A DNA stretch of 64,000 bases from CAVUDO01 sp963740255 (GCA_963740255.1 CAVUDO010000002.1:1240001-1304000), one strand, 5' to 3'. Shown: positions 26,493 through 36,250, counted from the stretch's first letter. A program made the numbers and translations. Notes: generated by a model not told the origin, from the sequence alone.

Positions 26493-28175
26493 TCACCCGC
26501 AGACAGCCCCGAACGCGGGGGAACCGACGAGCTTGGCGTACTTGGCGAGCACCCCTGTCTCGTACCGGGCCGGCAGGGGCTTCCAGTCGGCCCGGCGCCG
26601 CTCCAGTTCGGCCGGGTCGACCAGCAGGTCCAGCGCGCGGGTCGCCAGGTCGAGCCGGATCCGGTCGCCGTCCGCGACCAGCGCGATCGGGCCGCCGTTG
26701 GTGGCCTCGGGGGCGACATGGCCGATGCACGGGCCGGTGGTGCCGCCGGAGAACCGGCCGTCGGTGAGCAGCAGGACGTCCTTGCCGAAGCCGGCCCCCT
26801 TGATCGCCCCGGTCACCGACAGCATCTCCCGCATCCCGGGGCCGCCCTTGGGTCCTTCGTAGCGGATCACGATGACGTCGCCGGCCTTCAGCGTGCCGTG
26901 GGTGACCGCGTCCATCGCGCCCTGCTCGCCGTCGAACACCCGGGCGGTGCCCTCGAACCGCTCGTACTCCAGGCCGGCGGACTTGATCACCGCACCTTCG
27001 GGCGCGAGCGAACCGTGCAGCACGGTGATGCCGCCGGTGCGGTGGATGGGGTCGTCCATCGCATGGATGATCGTGCCGTCGGGGTCGGGCGGGGCCAGCT
27101 CGGCGAGGTTCTCGGCGACGGTGCGGCCGGTGACCGTGAGCGCGTCGCCGTGCAACAGGCCGGCGTCGAGCAGGGCCTTCATCACCACCGGTATGCCGCC
27201 GATCGCGTCGACGTCACGCATCACGTGCCGGCCGAACGGCTTGACGTCGGCCAGGTGCGGGGTGCGGTCGCCGATCACGTTGAAGTCGTCCAGGGTCAGG
27301 TCGACGCCGGCCTCGTGCGCGATGGCGAGCAGGTGCAGCACCGCGTTCGTCGAGCCGCCGAGCGCCGTCACCACGGTGATCGCGTTCTCGAAAGCCGCGC
27401 GGGTGAGGATCTGCCGGGCGGTGATGCCGGAGCGGATCAGGTCGATCACGGCCTCCCCGGACTGCGACGCGAACGCGTCCCGCCTGCGGTCGACGGACGG
27501 CGGCGCGGCGCTGCCCGGCAGCGACATGCCGAGCGCCTCGGCAGCGCTGGCCATGGTGTTGGCGGTGTACATCCCCGCACAGGCCCCCTCGCCCGGGCAG
27601 GCGTGCTTCTCGATCTCGTCGAGCTGCTCGCGACTGATCAGGCCGGTGGCACACGCGCCGATGCCCTCGAATGCGTCGATGATCGTGAGGTCCCTGCCGT
27701 CGAGGTGCCCGGGCATGCTCGTGCCGGCGTAGACGAACACCGCGGCCACGTCGAGCCGGGCGGCGGCCATCAGCATCCCCGGCAGCGACTTGTCGCAGCC
27801 GGCCAGCAGAACCGCGCCGTCGAGGCGCTCCGCCTGCATGACGGTCTCGACGCTGTCGGCGATGATCTCGCGGCTGACCAGCGAGTAGTGCATGCCCTCG
27901 TGCCCCATCGAGATGCCGTCGGAGACCGAGATTGTGCCGAACTCCATGCCGATGCCGCCCGCGGCCCGCACCCCCTGCTTGGCGGCCTTGGCCAGCCGTT
28001 CGAGGGACAGGTTGCACGGGGTGATCTCGTTCCACGACGAGGCGACGCCGATCTGCGGCTTGGCGAACTCGTCGTCGGTCATCCCGAGCGCACGGAGCAT
28101 GGCGCGGGCTCCGGCCTTCTCCATGCCGTCGGTGACGTCGGTGCTGCGGGGCTTGAGGGGATTCTTCTCGGTCAT
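26493..28175 (-). CDS. ilvD: Dihydroxy-acid dehydratase
   Basis: 560 residues. Iron-sulfur cluster and active-site regions: PCNLSLERLAKAAKQGVRAA, LAGCDKSLPGMLMAAARLDV, EKHACPGEGACAGMYTANTM and EGPKGGPGMREMLSVT. It dehydrates dihydroxyisovalerate and dihydroxymethylvalerate to the keto acids in valine and isoleucine synthesis. Start ATG 28175 (MTEKNPLKPRSTDVTDGMEK) is supported by AGAGGA 7 bp upstream; a longer frame to 28274 is not. It lies upstream of the ilvB leader, transcribed in the same direction but separated by the attenuator and its own 3' gap. Confidence 0.96.
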   Translation of the reverse strand: MTEKNPLKPRSTDVTDGMEKAGARAMLRALGMTDDEFAKPQIGVASSWNEITPCNLSLERLAKAAKQGVRAAGGIGMEFGTISVSDGISMGHEGMHYSLVSREIIADSVETVMQAERLDGAVLLAGCDKSLPGMLMAAARLDVAAVFVYAGTSMPGHLDGRDLTIIDAFEGIGACATGLISREQLDEIEKHACPGEGACAGMYTANTMASAAEALGMSLPGSAAPPSVDRRRDAFASQSGEAVIDLIRSGITARQILTRAAFENAITVVTALGGSTNAVLHLLAIAHEAGVDLTLDDFNVIGDRTPHLADVKPFGRHVMRDVDAIGGIPVVMKALLDAGLLHGDALTVTGRTVAENLAELAPPDPDGTIIHAMDDPIHRTGGITVLHGSLAPEGAVIKSAGLEYERFEGTARVFDGEQGAMDAVTHGTLKAGDVIVIRYEGPKGGPGMREMLSVTGAIKGAGFGKDVLLLTDGRFSGGTTGPCIGHVAPEATNGGPIALVADGDRIRLDLATRALDLLVDPAELERRRADWKPLPARYETGVLAKYAKLVGSPAFGAVCG

Positions 28176-28378
28176 TCCCGGATCCTCTGCGGACGTACGT
28201 GGCCCTGGGCGCGGGATCGGGTGGACCGGTCGCTGGGCATGGACACGCGGTGCCGCCAGTCTAGGCGGGGCCACCGCCGCGGCGCGGGCCCCCTCGCCCC
28301 ACGGTCACGCGGCCTGCGACACCGCGCCGACGGCCACGGCGAACCGGCCGGCGGCTGTCGCACCCGTCAGCCCCGTGG

Positions 28379-28672
28379 TCAGCCGCCGGCCACCGAAGGA
28401 AGGACCATGACCTCCGCGCCCGGCGGCACCGTTGTCTCGGTGCCGCTCTCGCCGCGGACGTCGGCACCGTCGACGTAGACGTTGACATAGCGGCGCAGGC
28501 TCCCCCGCTCGTCGCGGATCCGTCGGATCAGGGCCGGGTGCGCGGCACCGACGGCGTCGAGCACCCGGGCGAGGGGGACCGCGTCGTCGAGGGGCACCGA
28601 CACCACCGCCTCGCCACCCGCGTAGGGCCGAAGCGCCGCGGGCAACATCACCCTCGCCGGACCGGCCGTCAT
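28379..28672 (-). CDS. MoaD/ThiS family ubiquitin-like protein
   Basis: 97 residues: beta-grasp fold with VMLPAALRPYAGGEAVVSVP at the N-terminus and a C-terminus of VMVLPSVAGG, the double glycine by which these proteins are adenylated and thiocarboxylated. It may carry sulfur for a cofactor or thio-modification, or act as a protein modifier. Immediately upstream on the same strand (55 bp) is a BNR-repeat protein; the two are often found together in actinobacteria, but their joint role is not established to my knowledge. No E1-like partner is in the window. Start ATG 28672 fits the fold. Confidence 0.85.
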   Translation of the reverse strand: MTAGPARVMLPAALRPYAGGEAVVSVPLDDAVPLARVLDAVGAAHPALIRRIRDERGSLRRYVNVYVDGADVRGESGTETTVPPGAEVMVLPSVAGG

Positions 28673-28727
28673 CGCCGGCCCACGGCCGCCTGCCAGCCTG
28701 CCCGGACGGCCACCGCAGCACCGCCTC

Positions 28728-29819
28728 TCACCGCAGCACCGCCGCACGCACGCACATCACGTCCGGGAAGTGGCCGGCGAGCTGCTGCCAGGAGTCTCCC
28801 TCGTCGCGGCTGGCGAACAGCGCGCCGCCGCGGGTGCCGAGGTAGAGGCCGGCCGGGTCGGCATCGTCGGCGCTGAACGCGTCGCGCAGCACCGTCTCGT
28901 AGAAGTGCTCCTCGGGGAGGCCGCTGCCGAGCGCGGTCCACGTCTCGCCCGCGTCCTCGGTGCGGTAGACCCGGGCGCGGCCCTCGGGGGCCATCCGGTG
29001 CATGTCGGCGGTCAGCGGGAACACGTACGCGACGCCCGGCCGGTGCGGGTGCACCACGATCGGGAACCCGAACTCGGCCGGCAGCCCGCCGGCGATCGAC
29101 GACCAGGAGTCGCCAGCGTCGTCGGACCGGTAGACCCCGCCGTGGTTCTGCAGGAAGATCTGGTCGGGCCGCGACGGGTGCCGCGCGATCTTGTGCACGC
29201 ACTGGCCCCACTCCGGCTCCGGGTCGGGCATGAACCCGGCGGCGACGCCCTTGTTGGCCGGCTTCCAACTCCCCCCGGCGTCGGCGGTCCGGTAGACCCC
29301 GCCCGTCGACATCGCGACCGTCAGCGACGCCGGGTCGGTCGGGTGCGGAAGGATCGAGTGGATGGCCTGACCGCCGCCGCCCGGAGCCCACTGCGGCCGG
29401 TGCGGGTGGTCCCACAGCCCCCGGACCAGCGAGAAGTGCTCGCCGTTGTCGTCGGAGCGGAACAGCGCGCTGGGTTCGGTGCCCGCCCACACCACGCCCG
29501 GCTGGTCGGCCGGCGCGGGGGTGAGCTGCCACACCCTGGCCAGCGCCGCGTCGGTGTCGTCCGGGAAGGTCAGCGCCCCTTCTTCGGGCTCCTGCCAGGT
29601 CTTGCCCAGGTCGTCGCTGGTGGAGACACCCGGGCCCCAGTGCTCGCTCTGCGCGCCGACCAGCAGGCGGGGCTGCTCACCCCGCTGGTCGATCGCGACC
29701 GCGTAGATGTCGTTCATCGCGAAGTGCGGCCCGTCGAACGTCCAGGTGCGCCGGTCGTCGCTGCTGCGGCCCAGGAACAGGCCCTTGCGCGTCCCGACCG
29801 CCAGCAGAACCTCGGTCAT
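28728..29819 (-). CDS. BNR/sialidase-like beta-propeller protein
   Basis: 363 residues with at least five Asp-box repeats (STSDDLGKTW, FRSDDNGEHF, YRTADAGGSW, YRSDDAGDSW, YRTEDAGETW, FASRDEGDSW), spaced to form a beta-propeller. There is no signal peptide, so it is probably cytosolic. Automatic pipelines would call it exo-alpha-sialidase, but I see no catalytic sialidase residues and would not infer that activity. ATG 29819 has GGGAGGG 6 bp upstream. It precedes and is probably co-transcribed with the MoaD/ThiS-like gene. Confidence 0.87.
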   Translation of the reverse strand: MTEVLLAVGTRKGLFLGRSSDDRRTWTFDGPHFAMNDIYAVAIDQRGEQPRLLVGAQSEHWGPGVSTSDDLGKTWQEPEEGALTFPDDTDAALARVWQLTPAPADQPGVVWAGTEPSALFRSDDNGEHFSLVRGLWDHPHRPQWAPGGGGQAIHSILPHPTDPASLTVAMSTGGVYRTADAGGSWKPANKGVAAGFMPDPEPEWGQCVHKIARHPSRPDQIFLQNHGGVYRSDDAGDSWSSIAGGLPAEFGFPIVVHPHRPGVAYVFPLTADMHRMAPEGRARVYRTEDAGETWTALGSGLPEEHFYETVLRDAFSADDADPAGLYLGTRGGALFASRDEGDSWQQLAGHFPDVMCVRAAVLR

Positions 29820-30002
29820 CGTTGACCCTCCCGATCTCGTGCGGTGCCCGATCGTCTCCCTTGAGACTGATCCTGTCCCCTGGACCCGCAGGAAGCCAGC
29901 CTCGCACGGGCCTCCGACGATTCCTGGGCGGCTCGCGGCCGCGCATGCCCGCCGGTCGCTCGCCCACGGCGGGAGCGGCGGACGCTGGCTACGCTGGGCC
30001 GC

Positions 30003-31151
30003 ATGACCTGGCGATCCCAGCACGGCCGGCGGGCGCTCGCGGCGGCGGCCGGCCTCCTCACGCTGGGCGGGTGCGCGTTCGGCCCGCCCGACCCCACCGA
30101 CCAGGGCCAGCCGCCCAACCTGCCGCCACCGCCCTCGCCCAGCGGCCCCAGCCCCGCACCGGAGGACGACGGCGTCGGCGTGCAGGTGATCGCGAAGAAC
30201 CTCCAGGTGCCGTGGGGCCTGGCGTTCCTGCCTGACGGGAACGCCCTGGTCACCGAGCGGGACACCCGGCGCCTGCTCCGGGTCACGCCCGGCGGCAAGG
30301 CCACCCCGCTGCAGACCATCGAGCAGGCCTACGCCGGCGGCGAGGGCGGGCTGATGGGCGTGGCGGTCTCGCCGCGCTACGAGCAGGACAAGACCGTCTT
30401 CCTCTTCTACACCACCCGCACCGACAACCGGATCGCCACGCTCGTCCTCGGACAGCAGCCGAAACCGCTGGTCACCGGGATCCCCGTGTCCGGCATCCAC
30501 AACGGCGGCCGACTCGCGTTCGGGCCGGACGGCCACCTCTACGCCGGCACCGGCGACGCCTCGCAGACCGGCCGGTCGCAGGACCTCAAGAGCCTCGGCG
30601 GCAAGATCCTGCGGATGACCATCGCGGGCAAGCCTGCGCCGGGCAACCCGTTCCCGGGGTCGCTGGTCTACTCCTACGGGCACCGCAACGTCCAGGGCCT
30701 GGCCTGGGACGAGCGCAGGCAGCTGTGGGCCGCGGAGTTCGGCCAGAACCGGGTGGACGAGGTCAACCTGATCCTGCCCGGCAAGAACTACGGCTGGCCG
30801 ACCGTCGAGGGCATCGGCCGCAACCGCCGGTTCGTCGACCCCAAGATCACCTGGTCGACGTCGGAGGCGTCCCCGAGCGGCATCGCGATCGTCGGCAAGA
30901 CGCTGCTCGTCGCGGCGCTGCGGGGCAAACGCCTGTGGGTCGTGCCGGTCGACGCGGCGGGCCAGAAGCTCGGGGCTCCGCGCGCGGTGCTGGCCGGCAC
31001 GTTCGGCCGGCTCCGCACCGTCGTACAGGCGCCGGACGGGTCGGTGTGGGTCGCCACGTCCAACCGCGACGGTCGCGGCACGCCGGAGGTCTCCGACGAC
31101 CGGATCATCCGGATCATCCCGCCCGGGTCGAGTGGCGTGAGCATCCTCTGA
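30003..31151 (+). CDS. PQQ-dependent aldose sugar dehydrogenase-like lipoprotein
   Basis: 382 residues. Lipoprotein signal ALAAAAGLLTLGGC with the lipid-anchored Cys at residue 24, then a Pro-rich linker and a six-bladed propeller of the soluble glucose dehydrogenase / YliI family: VPWGLAFLPDGNALVTERDT, GEGGLMGVAVSPRY, GIHNGGRLAFGPDGHLYAGT, SYGHRNVQGLAWD, AEFGQNRVDEVNLILPGKNY. It would oxidise sugars outside the membrane using PQQ. No PQQ synthesis genes are here, so the cofactor may be scavenged or absent. It is divergent from the BNR gene and precedes the metallophosphoesterase by 13 bp. Confidence 0.9.
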   Translation: MTWRSQHGRRALAAAAGLLTLGGCAFGPPDPTDQGQPPNLPPPPSPSGPSPAPEDDGVGVQVIAKNLQVPWGLAFLPDGNALVTERDTRRLLRVTPGGKATPLQTIEQAYAGGEGGLMGVAVSPRYEQDKTVFLFYTTRTDNRIATLVLGQQPKPLVTGIPVSGIHNGGRLAFGPDGHLYAGTGDASQTGRSQDLKSLGGKILRMTIAGKPAPGNPFPGSLVYSYGHRNVQGLAWDERRQLWAAEFGQNRVDEVNLILPGKNYGWPTVEGIGRNRRFVDPKITWSTSEASPSGIAIVGKTLLVAALRGKRLWVVPVDAAGQKLGAPRAVLAGTFGRLRTVVQAPDGSVWVATSNRDGRGTPEVSDDRIIRIIPPGSSGVSIL

Positions 31152-31164
31152 CCGCCGGCCGGGC

Positions 31165-32721
31165 ATGATCGGACCGATGAGACTGTCGGCGGGCACGAGG
31201 GCGGCAACGGCCGCGGGACAACGGATGACGACGGCGGCGCGGGGTGCCGCCGCGCGGCTCCGACCGATGTGGACGGCCACCCGCGGGGTGTACGGACGGT
31301 TCCCGGTGCGGCTGCGCACCGGCGTCGCGGTGGTGGCGGTGGCCTTCGCCGGCATGCTGCTCGGCCTGCAGGTCGGCGGTCGGGTGGACGCGCAGATCGG
31401 GCCGTTCGACGTCCAACTGGCCGCCCAGCCGACGCTGACCGGCGACTCGCAGGTACAGATCCCGCCGCTGGGCGCGATCACGCTGGACAGTCACGACGGC
31501 CCGCTGCGCCTGACCGCCCGGCTGGACCGCCTGGACGAGGAGAAGACCCGGGCGCTGCTGTCCGACCCGCGCGGCATCGCGCAGGCCAGCGACGACGCCG
31601 TCGCGGACGTCGAGGGCGCGGTGCTCGACCTCGCGCTGCGGTCCGCCCTGGCGGCGCTGCTCGGGGCGGCCCTGCTCGGGCTGGTCGTGTTCCGGTCGCT
31701 GCGCCGGACGGTGGCCGCGGCCGGACTCGCGCTGGCCGTCCTCGCCGGCACGGGTGTCGCGGCGGCGGCCACCTGGAACCCGGACAGCATCCGTGAGCCG
31801 CAGTACGAGGGCCTGCTCACCAACGTCCCGGCGGTGGTCGGCGACGCCCGCGAGATCTACGCCCGGTACGGCGAGTACCGCGGCGAGCTGATCCGGATCC
31901 TGACCAACATGAGCCGGGTCTACACCAACCTCTCCACGCTGCCCACCTACCAGCCCGACCCCTCCACGATCCGGGTGCTGCACGTCACCGACCTGCACCT
32001 CAACCCCACCTCCTATCCGGTGATCAAGACCATCGCCGACCAGTTCCAGGTGCGGATGGTCGTCGACACCGGCGACCTCACCGACTGGGGCAGCACCCAG
32101 GAGAACCAGTACGCCCAGGGCATCGGCACGCTCGACGTGCCCTACGTGTTCGTCCGCGGCAACCACGACTCGGCGGTCACGGCCGCCGCGGTCCGCCGGA
32201 ACCGCAACGCGATCGTGCTGGAGGACGAGGTGCAGGTGATCGGAGGGCTGACCGTCGCCGGCATCGGCAGCCCGCGGTTCACCCCGGACAAGAGCGAGGG
32301 CGACACCGCCGTGGACGAGGAGTCGGCCCGGGTGGCGGGCACCAGGCTGGCCACGACCGTCCTCGACTACAACAAGACCCACGTCCTGAGGGTCAACCTG
32401 ATGCTGGTGCACGAGCCGGTCGCGGCCGAGGAGCTGGCCGACTCCGGGCCGTTGGTGCTCGCCGGCCACACCCACCAGCGGACGGTGCGGCAGCTCGACG
32501 CCGACACCACGCTGCGCGTCGAAGGTTCCACCGGCGCCCGCGGCCTGAGCGGGCTCGGCGAAGAGAATCCCACCGCCCTGCAGATGAGCGTCCTGTACTT
32601 CTCGCCGCAGGGCGCCCTGCAGGCGTACGACGAGATCACCGTGAGCGGCGCGGGTCAGTCCAAGATCGAGCTGAAACGGACGATCGTGAAGCCGCCCGAC
32701 ACCACCGCCGGCGGCAACTGA
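31165..32721 (+). CDS. Membrane-anchored metallophosphoesterase
   Basis: 518 residues. A membrane segment at about 53-70 (GVAVVAVAFAGMLLGLQVGG) and two more at about 155-205 (ALAALLGAALLGLVVF, then LALAVLAGTGVAAAA) precede a calcineurin-like phosphoesterase domain with all five metal motifs: HVTDLHLNP, VDTGDLTD, VRGNHDS, LVHEP and LAGHTHQ. The catalytic domain probably faces outside. The substrate is unknown. The start is uncertain: 31165, 31177 or 31225 are all in frame with weak ribosome sites. It follows the sugar dehydrogenase gene closely and may share its mRNA. Confidence 0.88.
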   Translation: MIGPMRLSAGTRAATAAGQRMTTAARGAAARLRPMWTATRGVYGRFPVRLRTGVAVVAVAFAGMLLGLQVGGRVDAQIGPFDVQLAAQPTLTGDSQVQIPPLGAITLDSHDGPLRLTARLDRLDEEKTRALLSDPRGIAQASDDAVADVEGAVLDLALRSALAALLGAALLGLVVFRSLRRTVAAAGLALAVLAGTGVAAAATWNPDSIREPQYEGLLTNVPAVVGDAREIYARYGEYRGELIRILTNMSRVYTNLSTLPTYQPDPSTIRVLHVTDLHLNPTSYPVIKTIADQFQVRMVVDTGDLTDWGSTQENQYAQGIGTLDVPYVFVRGNHDSAVTAAAVRRNRNAIVLEDEVQVIGGLTVAGIGSPRFTPDKSEGDTAVDEESARVAGTRLATTVLDYNKTHVLRVNLMLVHEPVAAEELADSGPLVLAGHTHQRTVRQLDADTTLRVEGSTGARGLSGLGEENPTALQMSVLYFSPQGALQAYDEITVSGAGQSKIELKRTIVKPPDTTAGGN

Positions 32722-32730
32722 CCCAGCGGT

Positions 32731-34230
32731 TCAGCTCGCGCCGAGGCGTTCGAGGATCAGGGCGCGGACGACGGCGGCGTCGGCCTGGCCCTTGGTCGCC
32801 TTCATCACGGCGCCGACCAGCGCGCCGGCCGCGGCCAGCTTGCCGGCGCGGATCTTCTCCGCCACGTCGGGATTCGCGGCGATCGCCTCGTCCACGGCGG
32901 TGCCCAGTGCGCCGGTGTCGCTGACCACCTCCAGGCCCCGCGCGACCACGACCTGCTCCGGGTCGCCCTCGCCGGAGAGGACACCTTCGAGCACCTGGCG
33001 GGCGAGCTTGTCGTTGATCCGACCGGCGTCCACCAGGCCCTGCAACGCGGCCACCTGCGCCGGGGTCACGGGCAGCGTGTCGAGCTCCACGCCGTCCTCG
33101 TTGGCACGGCGGGCCAACTCGCCCAGCCACCACTTGCGGGCCGCCTCGGCGCTCGCCCCGGCGGCCACGGTGGCTTCGATCAGTTCGGTCGCCCCGGCGT
33201 TGGCCAGCGAGGACATGTCGTGGTCGGTGAGGCCCCAGGCGTCCTGGAGGCGCTTGCGGCGCACGACCGGCGGCTCGGGCAGGCTGGCGCGCAGCTCCTG
33301 CACCCAGGCCGTGTCCGGGGCCAGCGGCACCAGGTCGGGCTCGGGGAAGTACCGGTAGTCGGTGGCCTCCTCCTTGCTCCGCCCGGAGGTGGACCGCCCG
33401 GTGTCCTCGTGGAAGTGCCGGGTCTCCTGCACGATCCGGCCCCCGGCGTCGAGCACCTCGGCCTGGCGCAGCATCTCCGAACGCACCGCGCGCTCGACGC
33501 TGCGCAGCGAGTTGACGTTCTTGGTCTCGCTGCGGGTGCCCCATTCGGTGGCGCCGACCGGCATCAGCGAGGTGTTCACGTCGCAGCGCAGCGAGCCCTG
33601 CTCCATCCGGACGTCGGAGACGCCCAGCCCGCGGATCACCTCGCGCAGCGCGGCGACGTACAGGCGGGCGACGTCCGGGGCTTTCGCACCGGTGCCGGGG
33701 ACCGGCTTGGTGACGACCTCCACCAGCGGGATGCCGGCCCGGTTGTAGTCGACCAGCGAGTGGGACGCGCCGTGGATCCGGCCGGTCGCGCCGCCGACGT
33801 GCAGCGACTTGCCGGTGTCCTCCTCCAGGTGCACCCGCTCGATGCCGATCCGGACGGTCTCGCCGTCCACGTCGACGTCGAGGTAGCCGTCCGTGCACAG
33901 CGGCTCGTCGTACTGGCTGATCTGGTAGTTCTTCGGCATGTCCGGGTAGAAGTAGTTCTTCCGGGCGAACCGGCACCAGCTCGCGATCGAGCAGTTCAGG
34001 GCCAGGCCGATCCGGATGGTGGCCTCGACGGCGGCGGCGTTGGCCACCGGCAGCGAACCCGGCAGGCCCAGACACACCGGGCACACCTGGGTGTTGGGCT
34101 CGGCGCCGAACTCCGTCGGGCAGCCGCAGAACATCTTCGTGTTCGTGCCCAGCTCGACGTGGGTCTCCAGCCCGATCACCGGCTCGTACCGGGCCGTCAC
34201 GTCGTCCAGCGACGCGGTCGCGGTGGTCAT
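32731..34230 (-). CDS. gatB: Asp-tRNA(Asn)/Glu-tRNA(Gln) amidotransferase subunit B
   Basis: 499 residues. N-terminal cradle domain with YEPVIGLETHVELGTNTKMF and the zinc cysteines CGCPTEF and CPVCLGLPGSLPVANAAAV, then the conserved FARKNYFYPDMPKNYQISQY, and a C-terminal YqeY-like tRNA-binding tail. It phosphorylates the misacylated Glu or Asp on tRNA for amidation. ATG 34230 shares its first base with the gatA stop, so translation is coupled. The order gatC-gatA-gatB is standard. Confidence 0.97.
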   Translation of the reverse strand: MTTATASLDDVTARYEPVIGLETHVELGTNTKMFCGCPTEFGAEPNTQVCPVCLGLPGSLPVANAAAVEATIRIGLALNCSIASWCRFARKNYFYPDMPKNYQISQYDEPLCTDGYLDVDVDGETVRIGIERVHLEEDTGKSLHVGGATGRIHGASHSLVDYNRAGIPLVEVVTKPVPGTGAKAPDVARLYVAALREVIRGLGVSDVRMEQGSLRCDVNTSLMPVGATEWGTRSETKNVNSLRSVERAVRSEMLRQAEVLDAGGRIVQETRHFHEDTGRSTSGRSKEEATDYRYFPEPDLVPLAPDTAWVQELRASLPEPPVVRRKRLQDAWGLTDHDMSSLANAGATELIEATVAAGASAEAARKWWLGELARRANEDGVELDTLPVTPAQVAALQGLVDAGRINDKLARQVLEGVLSGEGDPEQVVVARGLEVVSDTGALGTAVDEAIAANPDVAEKIRAGKLAAAGALVGAVMKATKGQADAAVVRALILERLGAS

Positions 34231-35741
34231 CACAGCTCCGGGGCGTTGTCGGTGAGCGGGCGGCCGAGCGCGGCCTCGACCGCGGCGGCCACCCGGTAGC
34301 AGCGGTCGTCGGCCAGGGCCGGAGCCATGATCTGCAGGCCCACCGGCAGTCCGGCCGTGCCCTCGGCCGGCGCCAGGCCGACCGGCACCGAGATCGCGGG
34401 CACGCCGGCCAGCGACGCGGGCAGGGTGCACAGGTCGGCCGCGTACATGGCCATCGGGTCGTCCACCCGCTCCCCCAGCCGGAACGCCACCGTGGGCGTG
34501 GCCGGCGAGACGAGCACGTCGCAGGTCTCGAACGCCGCGGCGAAGTCGCGGCCGATCAGCGTGCGCACCTTCTGCGCCTGGCCGTAGTAGGCCTCGTAGT
34601 AGCCCGAGGACAGCGCGTAGGTGCCGATGATGATGCGCCGCTTCACCTCGGCGCCGAAGCCGGCCTCGCGGGTCGCGGACATCACCTCCTCCAGGCTCCG
34701 GACGCCGTCGTCGCCGACCCGCAGCCCGTAGCGCACCGCGTCGAACCGGGCCAGGTTGGACGAGGCCTCGCTCGGCGCGATCAGGTAGTAGGCGGCCAGG
34801 CCGTAGCCGAAGTGCGGGCAGGACACCTCGACCACCTTGGCGCCCAGCTCCTCCAGCTTGGCGTAGGCCGCCCGGCAGGCGGCCTCGACGCCCGGCTCGT
34901 AGCCCTCTCCGCCCAGCTCGGAGACCACGCCGACGGTGAGGCCGGCCAGGTCGCCGTGCGCGCCCTCGCGGGCGGCGGCGATCACCGGGGGCACCGGGGC
35001 GTCCAGGCTGGTCGAGTCGTGCGGGTCGTGGCCGGCGATGACCTCGTGCAGCAGGGCCGCGTCGAGCACCGTGCGGCCGAACGGGCCGGCCTGGTCGAGC
35101 GAGGACGAGAACGCGATCAGCCCGTACCGCGACACGCCGCCGTAGGTGGGCTTGTGCCCGACGATGCCGGTGACCGCCGCGGGCTGGCGGATCGATCCGC
35201 CCGTGTCGGTGCCGATGCCCAGCGGCGCCTCGAACGCGGCGACGGCCGCGCTGGAACCGCCCGACGAGCCGCCCGGTGTCCGGGTGAGGTCCCAGGGGTT
35301 GTGCGAGGCGCCGAACGCCGAGTTCTCGGTGGACGAGCCCATCGCGAACTCGTCCATGTTGGTCTTGCCGAGGATCACCACGCCGGCCTCGCGCATCTTC
35401 CGGGTGATCGTGGCGTCATACGGCGGGATCCAGCCCCGCAGGATCCTCGACCCCGAGGTGGTCTCCAGGCCGCGGGTGACCACGACGTCCTTCAGGGCCA
35501 GCGGCACCCCGGCCAGCGGGCCGAGGCTTTCGCCGGCCGAGCGGCGGGCGTCCACGGCCTCGGCCGCGGCGAGGGCGCCGTCGGTGTCGACCTGCAGGAA
35601 CGCGTTGAGCCTGCCGTCGACCGCACCGATCCGGTCGAGGTGCGCGCGGGTGACCTCAGCCGCACTCACCTCGCCCGCCGCGATCTTCCCGGCGGTCTCG
35701 GCGGCACCGAGCCGGGTCAGCTCGTCAGATCCGGACGACAT
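34230..35741 (-). CDS. gatA: Asp-tRNA(Asn)/Glu-tRNA(Gln) amidotransferase subunit A
   Basis: 503 residues, amidase-signature family. Catalytic Ser-cisSer-Lys triad: Lys in LAGVPLALKDVV, and the two serines in TPGGSSGGSSAAVAAFE and GTDTGGSIRQPAAVTG. It releases ammonia from glutamine for the GatB reaction. ATG 35741 starts MSSGSDELTRLGAAE, 2 bp after the gatC stop. No oddities. Confidence 0.97.
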   Translation of the reverse strand: MSSGSDELTRLGAAETAGKIAAGEVSAAEVTRAHLDRIGAVDGRLNAFLQVDTDGALAAAEAVDARRSAGESLGPLAGVPLALKDVVVTRGLETTSGSRILRGWIPPYDATITRKMREAGVVILGKTNMDEFAMGSSTENSAFGASHNPWDLTRTPGGSSGGSSAAVAAFEAPLGIGTDTGGSIRQPAAVTGIVGHKPTYGGVSRYGLIAFSSSLDQAGPFGRTVLDAALLHEVIAGHDPHDSTSLDAPVPPVIAAAREGAHGDLAGLTVGVVSELGGEGYEPGVEAACRAAYAKLEELGAKVVEVSCPHFGYGLAAYYLIAPSEASSNLARFDAVRYGLRVGDDGVRSLEEVMSATREAGFGAEVKRRIIIGTYALSSGYYEAYYGQAQKVRTLIGRDFAAAFETCDVLVSPATPTVAFRLGERVDDPMAMYAADLCTLPASLAGVPAISVPVGLAPAEGTAGLPVGLQIMAPALADDRCYRVAAAVEAALGRPLTDNAPEL

Positions 35742-35743
35742 GC

Positions 35744-36043
35744 TCACGCCTCCCCGTCCAGGATCCGGGGCACCCGGAACCGGCCGTCCTCGGCGGCCGG
35801 GGCCGCGAGCAGCACGGACTCCCGGTCGATCGAGGGGCGGATCACGTCGGGCCGCAGGACGTTGGTCAGCGGCACCGCGTGGCTGGTGGGCGGGATGTCG
35901 TCGGCCGCGACCTCGCCGACGCGGGCCACCGCGCCGAGGATGACGTCGAGCTGGCCGGCGAACGTGGTCAGCTCGTCGTCGGTGACGGCCAGGCGGGCCA
36001 GCCGCGCGAGGTGTGCGACCTCGTCGCGGGTTATTGCGGGCAT
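35744..36043 (-). CDS. gatC: Asp-tRNA(Asn)/Glu-tRNA(Gln) amidotransferase subunit C
   Basis: 99 residues, typical GatC: MPAITRDEVAHLARLARLAV at the N-terminus, and LRPDVIRPSIDRESVLLAAP in the C-terminal strap that wraps GatA and GatB. It stabilises the complex. First gene of the gatCAB operon, divergent from the MMPL gene. Confidence 0.96.
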   Translation of the reverse strand: MPAITRDEVAHLARLARLAVTDDELTTFAGQLDVILGAVARVGEVAADDIPPTSHAVPLTNVLRPDVIRPSIDRESVLLAAPAAEDGRFRVPRILDGEA

Positions 36044-36250
36044 GTGGTGAGCGTCCCCTCGGATCCGCGGTGTGTCTCACCCGGCATCCTACGGGCGGCC
36101 CGGACCCCGAATTGCCCCCGGCCGCGTCGTCCGCCCGGGTCGCGGCGCCCGGCGGCGAACCGGGCAAGCGGCCAGCGGGTGGGCGCTGCTGGGGGAACCC
36201 CCTACCGCACGACCCACCCCGGTGGTCAGACACCACGGCATGCTGGGCAG

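Noticed and set aside
28728..29819. BNR protein as an exo-alpha-sialidase
   Set aside because: Asp-boxes are present but no Arg triad or catalytic Tyr/Glu of sialidases is recognisable, and no signal peptide.
28728..31481. A 917-codon minus-strand frame covering the BNR gene and beyond
   Set aside because: Only the last 363 codons are protein-like and start at ATG 29819 with a good ribosome site; the rest is antisense to the sugar dehydrogenase gene.
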